From Ceratopteris richardii (Eukaryota > Streptophyta > Polypodiopsida > Polypodiales > Pteridaceae): 64,000 nt of DNA. The translations under genes and the position numbers were made by a program. Under the pieces are notes generated by a model that was not told the DNA's origin, made no database searches, and saw only the letters and a list, made by a program, of their open reading frames with translations. Position 1 is the first letter of the stretch. Each line of letters begins with the position of its first letter. Location of the stretch: the NCBI GenBank assembly GCA_020310875.1, contig CM035438.1, positions 101,907,063 to 101,971,062 of the forward strand, in the 5' to 3' direction. This document shows positions 53,038 through 62,508 of this stretch, piece by piece.

Positions 53038-56000
53038 ATGGCTGATACAGTAGGAACTAGCTCCCAGGCCGGCTCCAGCCCACAAGTGGTGGATATCGAA
53101 AGTCTTCCAGTCGAGGAGGAGTTAAAGGGAAGACCAGCGGCATTACGGGCATTGCACGCAATACCAATTCAGAATCCCCCGCAGGGACACACAATGCCGG
53201 TGGGCAAAGCCTCACATTGGTTCAGTGACGTTGCTGGCCCCCTGGGTGAAGGCACGTATATGTGGGAGTCCGAAGTCGAATTCAATGGACGATGGCGCCG
53301 ATACCATTTCTTTACCAGGGAATTTGAAAGGGTACAGAATAACGAAGGACTTAAGCCGATCTGGAAGAAGGCAGGGCTTTATGACTACTTCAAGTCCCAA
53401 CTACCAAAGCCAGACTTCCTCAGATGCTCATATCTAATTAGTACCCTCACCCCCAGCAAAGACAAAAAAGGATACAGCTCCTTTGTGCTCCCATCACTCA
53501 CAAGGGGCAACGAGCTGAAGCGTTTCCGCTTAACTATCAATCTAGTAAGAGAAGCACTCGACATGCAAGGAATGCACATTCCAACAGAGAAAGAGACAAT
53601 GGTTTCAGACAACATGAAGAACAGGAATCTGACGAAGCTGAAGGACATGGTTGCTATGACACCCACGATCGCCATCCACTTACGTATGGTCATGCAACAT
53701 TTCGCCTTCCCCGCGCAGGATAGGTTTACAATGCCTCCCAAAAAGATCCGGTTTAGCCTCTACCTGGCGGATGCTTTTGAGTTGACCATCAATATGCCCC
53801 ACTGGATCATTGATCAGATTCATATGGCCCATCAGAGATGGTATAAAAAGCAAAGATCTGTATTGTATGGTTGCTGTGCACTCACAAGAATTGTATACAG
53901 ATGTCTTGCCTATGATGTACCGGTGCAAAGGGCTCTGATCTGGTCCAGAGCTCAGGAATTTCAACGCAGATTGTCAGCAGTAGGACCTCCCTCAAAGAAG
54001 ATGCGAGGCACCGTCCAGATGCCTTGTGCACAAGCTCGCGGGGCAACCCTGACGCCTGAGACAACCCCAAGACTCCCCCGACGAGTGCAACCGTTTACTA
54101 TCAGGCTACCCAGGCACAGCACAGATGGCCCCAACCTTGTATTTCCACCAGTACCGACTGATCTGGAGTTCCCGCATGGGTTCACTCTAGAGGACTTAAC
54201 TGACGAAGAAGTTGCAAGAATCATAGAAGCTGTAAATGCGGAAGTTGAAGAAGAGCAAGCCAGTGGACAGCAAACTGCCCCAGACCAAGCACAGCCAGGC
54301 CAACCAGACGTAGTCAACGTGGACGATGAAGAAGAGGCTCATGGGGAGACACAGGGCGGACATTCAGAAGCCGAAGAACAAGAGTATGATCCAGAAGCAC
54401 TACAAGTACTGGAAGGTGCCCCCGCCTACACTAGCGCATTAAAGAAGCTTTACGAAACAATGAAACGAGTTCAAGAGCAACACAGGCTCTCATTAGCTAC
54501 GGGTAAAGCTCTCATGAACCAAATTCTGGAGGAGGAAGGTGTGGACGAGCAATACCGGGCCACCTTGGAAATGATATCAGATGCTCTAGGAGTACCAGAA
54601 ACGGTGCATACCGCACTAGTGCACTCACGGAGAACAGAGAGAAGATATGGAAGACGCCCCCCACGATCGGGAAAACAAATGAATGTATTAGGATCGGGAC
54701 CACAAGGCACCCCCACAACCACTGGCACGGCACACACAGTTCACGACACCGAGGAAGTCCACACATCGAGTGCACCCCCATCACCTCCCTTGCCACCTTC
54801 TCCCCCACATCGACCTCAATCACCTCCCTCTACCACTGTAACTTCCACTGTCACCACCTCTGAAACCACTGCACACACCAACGCACAAACCATCAGCCAA
54901 CCCACACACTCTACTCCCACTGAGAACATAAATCTAACTATTGCCACTGTACACCTCACCACCCCGAGCACACTTCCTAGAAGCTCACAATTACACACAC
55001 CTCTATACACATTCACAACCCTCACCGCTACCACAATCCCCATGTTCACAGTCACTCCCACCACGAACCCCACTTTCATGGAGGTATCACCCACCTCTGC
55101 ACCTCTCCCATCCCCCATTTACCCACACTCTCCCATTCCCCCACCTCCCCCCTCACCCGTCCCCAGTACTGCATTCACAACCCCCTTTCCCTTTCCCTAC
55201 CCCTCTGCATTCAATACTATTCCTCTCGGTAACTTATTTAATAATATGCATCAATGCATGGCCCAACTCCAGCAACATTACCAACACTTGGACGACCAAC
55301 ATACAAGGCTCTTCCAACGCCACGAGGATCTCCAAGCAAGATGTAGGGATCTTGAAGAGCAGAAGCAGCAATTAGTACAGCAGCACGCGACATTACAGGA
55401 GCAATACACACAATTAGAAGCCAACCCACCTCAAACAGATGATGAAGAACGACGACATATGGACGAGCTGCTCCATTCGCAGATCACGGAAAACCTGAAA
55501 CTTCGACGGAACTTGGGCCTCCTCCGCAAGCATATGTCGACCGCGTTAGAAGAGAATAAGAGATTACAGAAACAGAACGAAGAAAACCTGGAAGCGGCCA
55601 TGGAGGGTTCCCCACAAGAGATTGATCCAGAACGATTCAAGGTGATACCCTCTGAGAATATGCAGGTGGTGTTAGAAACTCATGCAGACTTAATGGAGGC
55701 CCATGCCGCTTTAGAGAAAGAAAGAGATGAGTTACGAAGACAGTTGGCCACTCGACAGACAGAACCCAGCCCGAGCATAACTGCAGAAGAAACAGCTGAA
55801 GAGGTCATTAAACTCCGCGCCGAACTTGAGGAATTACGCAGCAAGGTTATGCAGTATGAGCGTCAGCCCTCCCCTCTGGTAGACCCCGAGCCTGACGACC
55901 TGGTGCCAATTGAGGTAGAAGAAACATTTGAGGATCCCTATGTCCCGATGCCAACACCCGGAGGTAAGCGCACAGAACAGGGCATGGACACAATTGAGAT

Positions 56001-57183
56001 CGAGGCACCGGAATGGATGCAGAAGTTAGAGAAAGTAGCCACGACACATGACGACCGGGTGGCAGTCCAAATCGCCTTGATGTCAAAATTGGAGGAGGTG
56101 GTCATAAAATCTGATTATTTTCAGAATCTTTCACACCATAGGTGGATCGGCCCATCGGATGATCTGTATGTACCTTTTTGCGTGCTAATGGCGGATTATA
56201 ATGCGGAGATCAAGCGCCACACCTCAAGGGAACCCACCTCTGCCACCCAATTTGCACCCGATGACATACCAGAGAGCGCCAAGCAAGGACATATCCGTCA
56301 ACCAACATGGAGAATTCGACTGCTTGAAACCTACCCGGAGATGGTAAGAACATGGAACAACATGCCATTGTACATCAAATATAATCCATGTTATTGCCCT
56401 GTGTTTCGAAGGAGATCCTGGCCGGAGTACACACATACAGTGCTGACAATTAATGGATGCGAGAAGTGGCTAAATTACGTGTATTTTGCACCCCCTAAAG
56501 GCGCACCCACAATTGGCTATATGATTTCAACGATCCGGCATTGGGGGGTCCGTTTCAAGAATGTTCCTGATATCATGACTCAGATGTGCCTGAAAATTTT
56601 CGAACTTATGCTGGTCACCTTTAGGACCTTCAAAAATGTCAAGGAACCGCATCTCTCAGCACTAGGATTTAATGAAGGGAACCAGGACCTCGTATACGAC
56701 ATGAGCACGACTCCATCGATCAATGTTGTGTATGCATGGCACGCTCGTATCAAATATCTACCGGCCTGCTTCAAACAAACGTTTGAAGAGATGTTTGTCA
56801 CGGGATTCTGGGAATATCATTCCGAGATATTCATTCCCAGACCATCCCATCTCTTGCAGTTGTTTGCAGTGGAACAAGCTCTCCACTCCGAAAAGCTACG
56901 TATGCCACATCCAGAGGTTCCTGGGCCGGTAGACTGGGATGCTCTTCTGACAGACTTGGCCAAGGGGTTGCGAATTGCTGAACATCATTTAGCGCAGGAC
57001 GTTGTCGAGTACTATATCCAGAAACCCTCTCAACAAGGGTCTATCAGGGACGACAGACGCGAGAGAGGGGGGGGTGTTGGAGCTGGAGCTGAAGGATTGA
57101 CAAGACAAGGAAGCACAAGAAGAGAGTCCGAGAGAAGAGAAGGCCCAAGCAGACAAGGAAGTCAACGAAGACCCGGCAAGTAG
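53038..57183 (+). CDS. Gypsy-1 ORF4: 1381-aa protein of unknown function reaching into the 3' LTR
   Basis: The Met is chosen at 53038 (MADTVGTSS) because the frame upstream lacks an ATG and contains the splice-like site. The N-terminal 400 residues look globular, with motifs such as RRYHFFTREFERV and LYDYFKSQLPKPDFL. An acidic region follows, then a Pro/Thr/Ser-rich stretch (about 575-722), a long heptad-rich coiled coil (about 740-940, rich in Q, L, E, R), a second globular part (about 990-1320) and an Arg/Ser/Gly tail. The last 36 residues are encoded by the 3' LTR and the polypurine tract itself encodes the Arg-Gly-Gly-Gly before them. I see no signal peptide and no transmembrane segment, so it is not an obvious envelope. 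It lies in another phase than gag-pol-ORF3. Extra 3' genes are known in Athila, Tat and SIRE elements, but I cannot claim homology. Confidence 0.85.
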   Translation: MADTVGTSSQAGSSPQVVDIESLPVEEELKGRPAALRALHAIPIQNPPQGHTMPVGKASHWFSDVAGPLGEGTYMWESEVEFNGRWRRYHFFTREFERVQNNEGLKPIWKKAGLYDYFKSQLPKPDFLRCSYLISTLTPSKDKKGYSSFVLPSLTRGNELKRFRLTINLVREALDMQGMHIPTEKETMVSDNMKNRNLTKLKDMVAMTPTIAIHLRMVMQHFAFPAQDRFTMPPKKIRFSLYLADAFELTINMPHWIIDQIHMAHQRWYKKQRSVLYGCCALTRIVYRCLAYDVPVQRALIWSRAQEFQRRLSAVGPPSKKMRGTVQMPCAQARGATLTPETTPRLPRRVQPFTIRLPRHSTDGPNLVFPPVPTDLEFPHGFTLEDLTDEEVARIIEAVNAEVEEEQASGQQTAPDQAQPGQPDVVNVDDEEEAHGETQGGHSEAEEQEYDPEALQVLEGAPAYTSALKKLYETMKRVQEQHRLSLATGKALMNQILEEEGVDEQYRATLEMISDALGVPETVHTALVHSRRTERRYGRRPPRSGKQMNVLGSGPQGTPTTTGTAHTVHDTEEVHTSSAPPSPPLPPSPPHRPQSPPSTTVTSTVTTSETTAHTNAQTISQPTHSTPTENINLTIATVHLTTPSTLPRSSQLHTPLYTFTTLTATTIPMFTVTPTTNPTFMEVSPTSAPLPSPIYPHSPIPPPPPSPVPSTAFTTPFPFPYPSAFNTIPLGNLFNNMHQCMAQLQQHYQHLDDQHTRLFQRHEDLQARCRDLEEQKQQLVQQHATLQEQYTQLEANPPQTDDEERRHMDELLHSQITENLKLRRNLGLLRKHMSTALEENKRLQKQNEENLEAAMEGSPQEIDPERFKVIPSENMQVVLETHADLMEAHAALEKERDELRRQLATRQTEPSPSITAEETAEEVIKLRAELEELRSKVMQYERQPSPLVDPEPDDLVPIEVEETFEDPYVPMPTPGGKRTEQGMDTIEIEAPEWMQKLEKVATTHDDRVAVQIALMSKLEEVVIKSDYFQNLSHHRWIGPSDDLYVPFCVLMADYNAEIKRHTSREPTSATQFAPDDIPESAKQGHIRQPTWRIRLLETYPEMVRTWNNMPLYIKYNPCYCPVFRRRSWPEYTHTVLTINGCEKWLNYVYFAPPKGAPTIGYMISTIRHWGVRFKNVPDIMTQMCLKIFELMLVTFRTFKNVKEPHLSALGFNEGNQDLVYDMSTTPSINVVYAWHARIKYLPACFKQTFEEMFVTGFWEYHSEIFIPRPSHLLQLFAVEQALHSEKLRMPHPEVPGPVDWDALLTDLAKGLRIAEHHLAQDVVEYYIQKPSQQGSIRDDRRERGGGVGAGAEGLTRQGSTRRESERREGPSRQGSQRRPGK
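57061..57074 (+). promoter_or_regulatory. Polypurine tract of Gypsy-1
   Basis: GAGAGAGGGGGGGG directly before the 3' LTR, inside the ORF4 coding frame. Confidence 0.93.
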
Positions 57184-57760
57184 GCCAACAATTTTTCAAG
57201 AAGAAGCACTTATGAACATTCACGCAGATTTAGCACTAAGGCAACCTTAATCTTTCAAAACCTCTACACCCATTAAAAGTGATTATCATCACTAAGCACC
57301 ATTGTAAATATCATTTCATCTTTTTGTAGCTCCATTTTGTGCAAGCCAAGGAGTCCTTGAGCTTGAGGAGCATTAGAAGTATCTACCTGCCAAATTTCGT
57401 ATTTTTTAGATATCGTTTGAGCCCTCAAATAAGCCCTGGAACCTAATTTTTAACTAGGCCGGACACTAGGTCTGGACAGGGCCAAAACTTAGCCAAAAAC
57501 TATTAAAAGAGCTAGAGAGCTCATTTTTGAGGTTAGATTGTAATTGAAACGAACTTGTAAGAGCATTTTGAAAGTAATCTAAAAGCTCCATTGATTCTCA
57601 CTCTTTATCTTACCTTGTGTGCGCGTGTGTGTGTATGTGTGTGCATGCTTGTGTGCTTCTCACTCACGCACTTGTGCCGCCACTTGCTCGAGGTCTTCAT
57701 ACCATCCTCACGTCTTCCCGGATTGACATTAAAGGAGGTGCTACTCATCATTGAGCTACA
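57075..57760 (+). mobile_element. 3' LTR of Gypsy-1
   Basis: 686 bp. Compared by eye with 40839-41524 the only difference found is A to T at 57504, inside the TATA box. Confidence 0.96.
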
Positions 57761-57765
57761 GAGAC
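57761..57765. repeat. Right target-site duplication of Gypsy-1 (GAGAC)
   Basis: Identical to 40834-40838. Confidence 0.95.
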
Positions 57766-59464
57766 ACAATCAAATGTTTAGTTATCACAAAACTTTGATA
57801 TAGCCTCAACAAGCAACAAATATCAAATTATCTTTCCAATGTAGAGGCTAGAAAGCCAAGGATGGGAAGCATTAGATTTTGATATATCCACTTCAAGATA
57901 GATATCTATTCACATTTGTGATGAACAAGTTAAAATCCATGATGTCATTGTGAATGAACACTAGTCGCTTACAAACTTAAGAGAATATTTAATCATTAGA
58001 AACAACTTTGTATTTTTTGTTGATGGTAAATATATATGCAAGCAACATGATACATCAATTTTATGTAAGCAAATGAGCTCACCAAGATATAGTAACATGA
58101 AATTATTTTGAGTACAATGGACATTGACTCATGAATTTGTAGCCATCATATCTAATTGATAAAAATTGAGTAATATTTTTAATGATTTTATTGTGTTTCA
58201 TCTTTTTAAGTTTTTTTAGTTGAATATAAAAGTCTCCTTCTTCTAAATTTAGTTCACTTTTAAAAACTTTGTGAGACTCCAATGCACTACCTTATGTTCA
58301 TTTTTATATGAAGGATATGGGTCCTATAGAATCCATGTTGAAGGAGATGTTGGCCATCCATAATCTAGATCGTGATAAGTACACATCCATTTTCACTATC
58401 GACATAGACATTGTTAGGATGCTAATGCTTCATCTTGAAGTATTTGAGGAAATAAAAATACATTTATGAACATATATTGAAGTATGCGTTGAGTATTCCC
58501 GCTATGGAAAGCTCCTAGATACTAGTGGATTATCATGCATGAAAAGGATAAGTCATTTAGTCAAAGATTCATGAGGTTTCTCAAACCTCTTCCACAATCT
58601 GATTTTTGTGAGATCACCAAAGATATAATGATGGAGATCTTTGATAGGACCATTGGGCTATAGTTATTATCTACAAAGATGTGTTTTGATTGGTTTTTCC
58701 TTTAAAGGAATGCAAAAGGTAAAGAAAATAAAGAGGATAAGGAAAAGAAATCAATCGATCTCGCATACATAGAGGAGACAATATAGTAGAGGAGCTACCC
58801 AAGATGGATTGTGAGATTGCTTATTTAGCCATCATCAACCAACTAGAATTCTTGTTTTTGGATGATATTTGCAGAATCCCCAATCTTAGAGAACACGAGG
58901 CACTTCCGATGATAGATAAATTGTAAGTTTATATATAATAAACTGTGTGAATGAAAAAGGCCAAATGATATTAGATTCTTTAGAGTTCATATATTATCAT
59001 AGCCAAAAGACCTATTAGGATGTAGTTTCCAGGGCATTGAACACAATTCAAATGGCAAAGGGACATCAAGCATTTCCGGAGAGTGCCTTTGAAAAGGTCT
59101 CTTCATATGATTTCAAATTTTCACATTTCAAATGCCAAGCAAGCATTTCATTGAAGCTTTGAAATCATTGTAAGAAATTTTGTTGTTATTTTTGGAAATA
59201 TATATTTTCTTAAATTTGTGTATATTCTCATTTTCAAGTGTGAACTTCAATTTGAGTTGATAGTTTAAAAATGTATTATCTATGCCTTTTGGATGCAAAT
59301 TGTTCCATAAAAAAAGTGTTGTTCACCATGGTGCAACTTTTGAAAATTCGACCAACTCAAACCTACAAATGTCACGTTGCAAATTTCCAAGAAAATATCA
59401 AGAAGAAAAAAACTTTTTTTTATTAATCACAAATAAAGGACATCAAAAAGGGACATGTTTGGGC
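57766..59464. other. Gene-poor A/T-rich flank
   Basis: No recognisable gene. Short open plus-strand stretches at 58313-58467 (MKDMGPIESMLKEML...) and about 58790-58925 look coding-like but are bounded by stops and match no family I know. Confidence 0.45.
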
Positions 59465-59840
59465 TTATCTATCTCTTAAGTGCATCATCATTTCTAATTT
59501 TGTGTCAGAAACATGAACATCCCTTTTTTTATTATAAGATAAAGTGAAGTAAGTATATCTTCTGATGCATCTTGCAACATAAGAAGAGCATTGGACTGGA
59601 TTTGTGCAATACAATCTAAGTATTTCTCTATTGTTTTCTTCATTATTCAAGAAAAAGGAGGTTTGGGGACAATTGGATCTTTTCTCTTTTTTGCTCTTCT
59701 AATACGTGTATCTCTCTTAGTGCCACAATCCCTAGCCTATACTTATATTTTCTTGTGTTTGAAGGAGGGGATGGTGGCCTTGGCACATATTTCCAAGGTG
59801 CACAATCAACTTTGAATTTCTTCATTGTCTCCTCATTCAT
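59465..59840 (-). pseudogene. Histone H3-like pseudogene (possibly CENH3-like)
   Basis: Three minus-strand phases, read in order, follow the histone H3 fold domain. First, RKYKYRLGIVALREI (59708-59750), matching the H3 signature YRPGTVALREI. Then VPKPPFS, a stop, IMKKTIEKY, with LQDASEDILTSLY, matching PFQRLVREI and LQEAAEAYLVGLF. Finally KKRDVHVSDTKLEMMMHLRDR with a stop at 59465, matching the KRVTIMPKDIQLARRIRG end. The stop (59647-59649) sits where H3 has Arg: CGA to TGA. Both phase changes fall at A runs of six and seven (59687-59692, 59524-59530). A few residues are missing before KKR. No intron interrupts the match, so a retrocopy is plausible. The divergence is greater than for canonical H3, which suggests CENH3 or long decay. 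Sequence above 59760 (PWKYVPRPPSPPSN) may be tail. Confidence 0.72.
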
Positions 59841-60698
59841 TCAGCCATTCTAGTCATTAAGTTTCTCTATGCACATTTCTCTATTGTCACTCTTGTGATT
59901 ATGTCTCTTGTCTTTGTTCTTGTTGTTGATCTCTTTGTAGTACCTGATTTTCTTTTCTCTCAAAATGTGCATGAAGTTTCTCTGTTATTTCTCTATCTAC
60001 GTCTTCTTGTATTCTCTTCTCTGTTAACTCTTTTCTTCATGCCTTCTCTTCTCAATGTGCACTTTGGCTCCCTTTTGGACTCACTTCAAATATTGGTCTT
60101 CGGCAAGTGACATTGAACCTCACTTTCTTTGAAGTTTTTATAGTTGATGATACTTGCTCTACTTGCTATGTTTTTTGTTTGTGTTTGTATTTATTTTTGT
60201 GTCCCTTCTTTTGATGTTATTTCATAAGAAACATGGACCATCACTTCTTTCCATCCATTTACCATGTCCTCAGTGAAGTTTTGAATGACCCTCTTGAAGT
60301 TATTCATGTCATCATAAGGAGGAGTTGTTTTGATTTGCATCATTTGATCCAAAGACTCCCACACATTTACATCTATCAATGCTATACTTGGATCATTTCC
60401 AATTAATGTTGTTACATCACAAATTTCTTTCCATAAATTGAATGCCTTATCATTGTTTGACATGAAATGGTTAGAAAGTAGATGCCTTGCCTTTACTTCT
60501 CCCCTACAAACTTTTGCTAGCCTAAATATGTTGAGCTAGAGTATTTGGAATCCTTGATGTGTTACTACACCATGACGTAGTCCTATGCTTCACAATAATT
60601 CCTCTAGATTTTGAATGCATTCTTGATATCTCTATAGAGGTTTCATGTTCCAAACATAGTTTATATATAGCTTCACGATTTTGACCAATATTTGCATA
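59841..60698. other. Unassigned flank with one coding-like minus-strand stretch
   Basis: On the minus strand 60463-60191 is open for 90 codons (MSNNDKAFNLWKEICD..., ...NGWKEVMVHVSYEIT) with balanced composition; the family is not recognised. The minus strand of 59880-59960 is rich in Lys, Arg and Thr codons and could belong to the H3-like tail, but this is not supported further. Confidence 0.4.
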
Positions 60699-60703
60699 TC
60701 ATC
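60699..60703. repeat. Left target-site duplication of Gypsy-2 (TCATC)
   Basis: TCATC here and at 62504-62508. Confidence 0.88.
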
Positions 60704-61408
60704 TGCTGGAACTGAAGGACTCACAAGGCAAGGAAGCTTACGAAGGGAGTCAGAGAGAAGAGAAAGCACAAGCAGACAGGGTAGTCAACGACGATCCGGC
60801 AAGTAGGCCAATATTTTTTCAAGACACTAAAGCATATCGAAGAGGTGGACACACAAGGAGAAGGATCAAGTAGGGAGCTCGAAGATATGTATGTCAAATC
60901 GTTAGAAGAAAACCCTACAACAATAGTGATTTTCATCACTAAAAGCCATTGTAGATACCATTTCATATTCTTATAGCTCCATTTTGTGCAAGCCAAGGAG
61001 TCCTTGAGCTTGAGGAGCATTCGAAGTAGCTACCTACCAATTTTCATAATTTTTGACTTCGTTTGAGTCTTCAAATAGGCCCTAGAACCTAATTTTTAAC
61101 TAGGCCGGACACTAGGTCTGGACACGGCCAAAACCTAGTCAAAAACTATAAATAGAGCTAGAGAGCTCATTTTTGGGGCTAGCTTGTAATTGATTTGAAC
61201 TTGTAAGAGCTTTTTGAAAGTAATAAAAGAACTCCATTGCTTCTCACTCTTTGTCTTACCGTGTGTGCGTGTGTGTGTGTGTATGTGTGTGCATGTTAGT
61301 GTGCCTCTCACTCACGCACTTGTGCCTTCACTTGCTCGAGGTCTTCATACCATCCTCATGTCTTCCTGGATTGACATTAAAGGAGGTGCTACTCACCACT
61401 GAGCTACA
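60704..61408 (+). mobile_element. 5' LTR of Gypsy-2
   Basis: 705 bp with TATAAATAG at 61147-61155. Its start is open in the same phase as the ORF4 C-terminus of Gypsy-1 and keeps the same stop codon. Confidence 0.92.
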
Positions 61409-61416
61409 CCAAATTT

Positions 61417-61438
61417 TGGCGCCGTTGTCGGGGATCGA
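61417..61438 (+). promoter_or_regulatory. Primer-binding site of Gypsy-2 (tRNA-Asp)
   Basis: TGGCGCCGTTGTCGGGGATC has one C to T change relative to Gypsy-1. Confidence 0.88.
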
Positions 61439-61903
61439 GCTTTGAGGACGAGCGTGTGATGGTAAGATGTAGATTTGAGACGTTGGCGTTGTAGGTAATT
61501 TCTTTACTTTTCTTATTTTTTTTCTTTCTTACCTCACCACCATCATCATCCTCACCATATCCGATCTCCATCTCCATCATCGCGAAAAAATTTTAGTTTT
61601 TTTATCATATCACCTTCTCCACCTCATTTCCCTCATTCCACTTGTGAGAGAGAGTGAGAGAGCGACTTGTGTGCTGTGCTTTTTCATGTTTTTTGAGCTT
61701 TCTTGCAGGTACTTGCTGCATCATCATCTCCAGCACTCCGTGCAGTTACGAAACATAACGGAACTGTCTCTGTGTCGCCGAAGTCTGTCGATCACGATCA
61801 ATAGAAAAAACGCCCATTTGGTAAAACAAAGTGCACCACCATAATCTACATGATGAGCACATGCTAAATCACTAAAAACAGTTAAAAAATTCCGAGTTCC
61901 TCT

Positions 61904-62407
61904 GTCAATCGCAATTGATACAGTCGATCGCGACTGACAGCCACGATCGACAACATCTGTCAATCGCGACCGACAGAGACGACCGACTGACCCTGTCAAT
62001 CGCGACCGACAGACCTGTCGATCGCGACCGACAGAGACGACCGACTGACCCTGTCAATCGCGATTGACACCATCGATCACAATCGACAACCACGACCGAT
62101 ACCTCTATCAGTCGCGATTGACACCGTCGATCGCGACCGACTGAATTTTGGCGATTGATTGAATTTTACGCGTTGCCACGTGTCCATCGCGACGGACACA
62201 GCCCCGATCGACTGAATTTACGGCGGACATCCCGGAACACGTGTCAATCGCGATTGACACCATCGATCACGATTGACAAGACCCACAATCGACTCTGTCG
62301 ATCGCGATTGACACTATCGATCGCGATTGACGTGTCGATCACGACCGACAGGCCCCGACGGACACCTCTGTCAATCGCGATTGACAGACCTATCGATCGC
62401 GATTGAC
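61904..62407 (+). repeat. Palindromic TCGCGA repeat array in the Gypsy-2 leader
   Basis: About 13 TCGCGA cores plus decayed versions (TCACGA, TCGCAA). Several units read GTCAATCGCGATTGAC, a perfect 16-base palindrome; others read GTCGATCGCGACCGAC. Spacing and unit wording differ from Gypsy-1, but the core and the GAC end are kept. Confidence 0.92.
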
Positions 62408-62409
62408 AG

Positions 62410-62503
62410 GCACTTGTGCCTGTCACTTGCTCGAGGTCTTCATACCATCCTCATGTCTTCCCGGATTGACATTAAAGGAGGTGCTACTCACCACTGAGCT
62501 ACA
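62410..62503 (+). mobile_element. 3' LTR stub of Gypsy-2
   Basis: Matches the last 94 bp of the LTR (CACTTGCTCGAGGTCTTC... to GAGCTACA). Confidence 0.9.
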
Positions 62504-62508
62504 TCATC
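62504..62508. repeat. Right target-site duplication of Gypsy-2 (TCATC)
   Basis: Identical to 60699-60703. Confidence 0.88.

Larger units (their letters stand above)
40839..57760 (+). mobile_element. Gypsy-1: full-length, young Ty3/gypsy retrotransposon (16.9 kb)
   Basis: Two 686-bp LTRs (40839-41524, 57075-57760) differ at one base as far as I can see by eye. PBS, PPT and TSD are all perfect. The order is leader with palindromic repeats, gag, pol (protease, RT, RNase H, integrase, second protease-like domain), ORF3, ORF4. There is no chromodomain. The tRNA-Asp PBS and the extra 3' frame point to the Tat/Athila side of plant gypsy, but this placement needs a tree. All frames are open except two amber codons between them. 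It is the only potentially autonomous element in the window. Confidence 0.96.
60704..62503 (+). mobile_element. Gypsy-2: deletion derivative of the Gypsy-1 family (LTR, PBS, leader, LTR stub)
   Basis: The LTR at 60704-61408 is homologous to the Gypsy-1 LTR. PBS and leader follow, and then only the last 94 bp of a 3' LTR (62410-62503). TSD TCATC flanks the whole. All coding sequence and most of the 3' LTR are gone. The joint lies in GCACTTGTGCC, a word shared by the LTR and the leader end. Confidence 0.9.

Noticed and set aside
53038-57183. ORF4 as an envelope glycoprotein
   Set aside because: I see no signal peptide, no transmembrane segment and no furin-like site; coiled coil and Pro/Thr-rich parts alone do not make an envelope.
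40839-57760. Assignment of Gypsy-1 to the Ogre group
   Set aside because: Ogre elements have, as I recall, a tRNA-Arg PBS and an extra frame upstream of gag with an intron between protease and RT; here the PBS fits tRNA-Asp and the extra frames are downstream.
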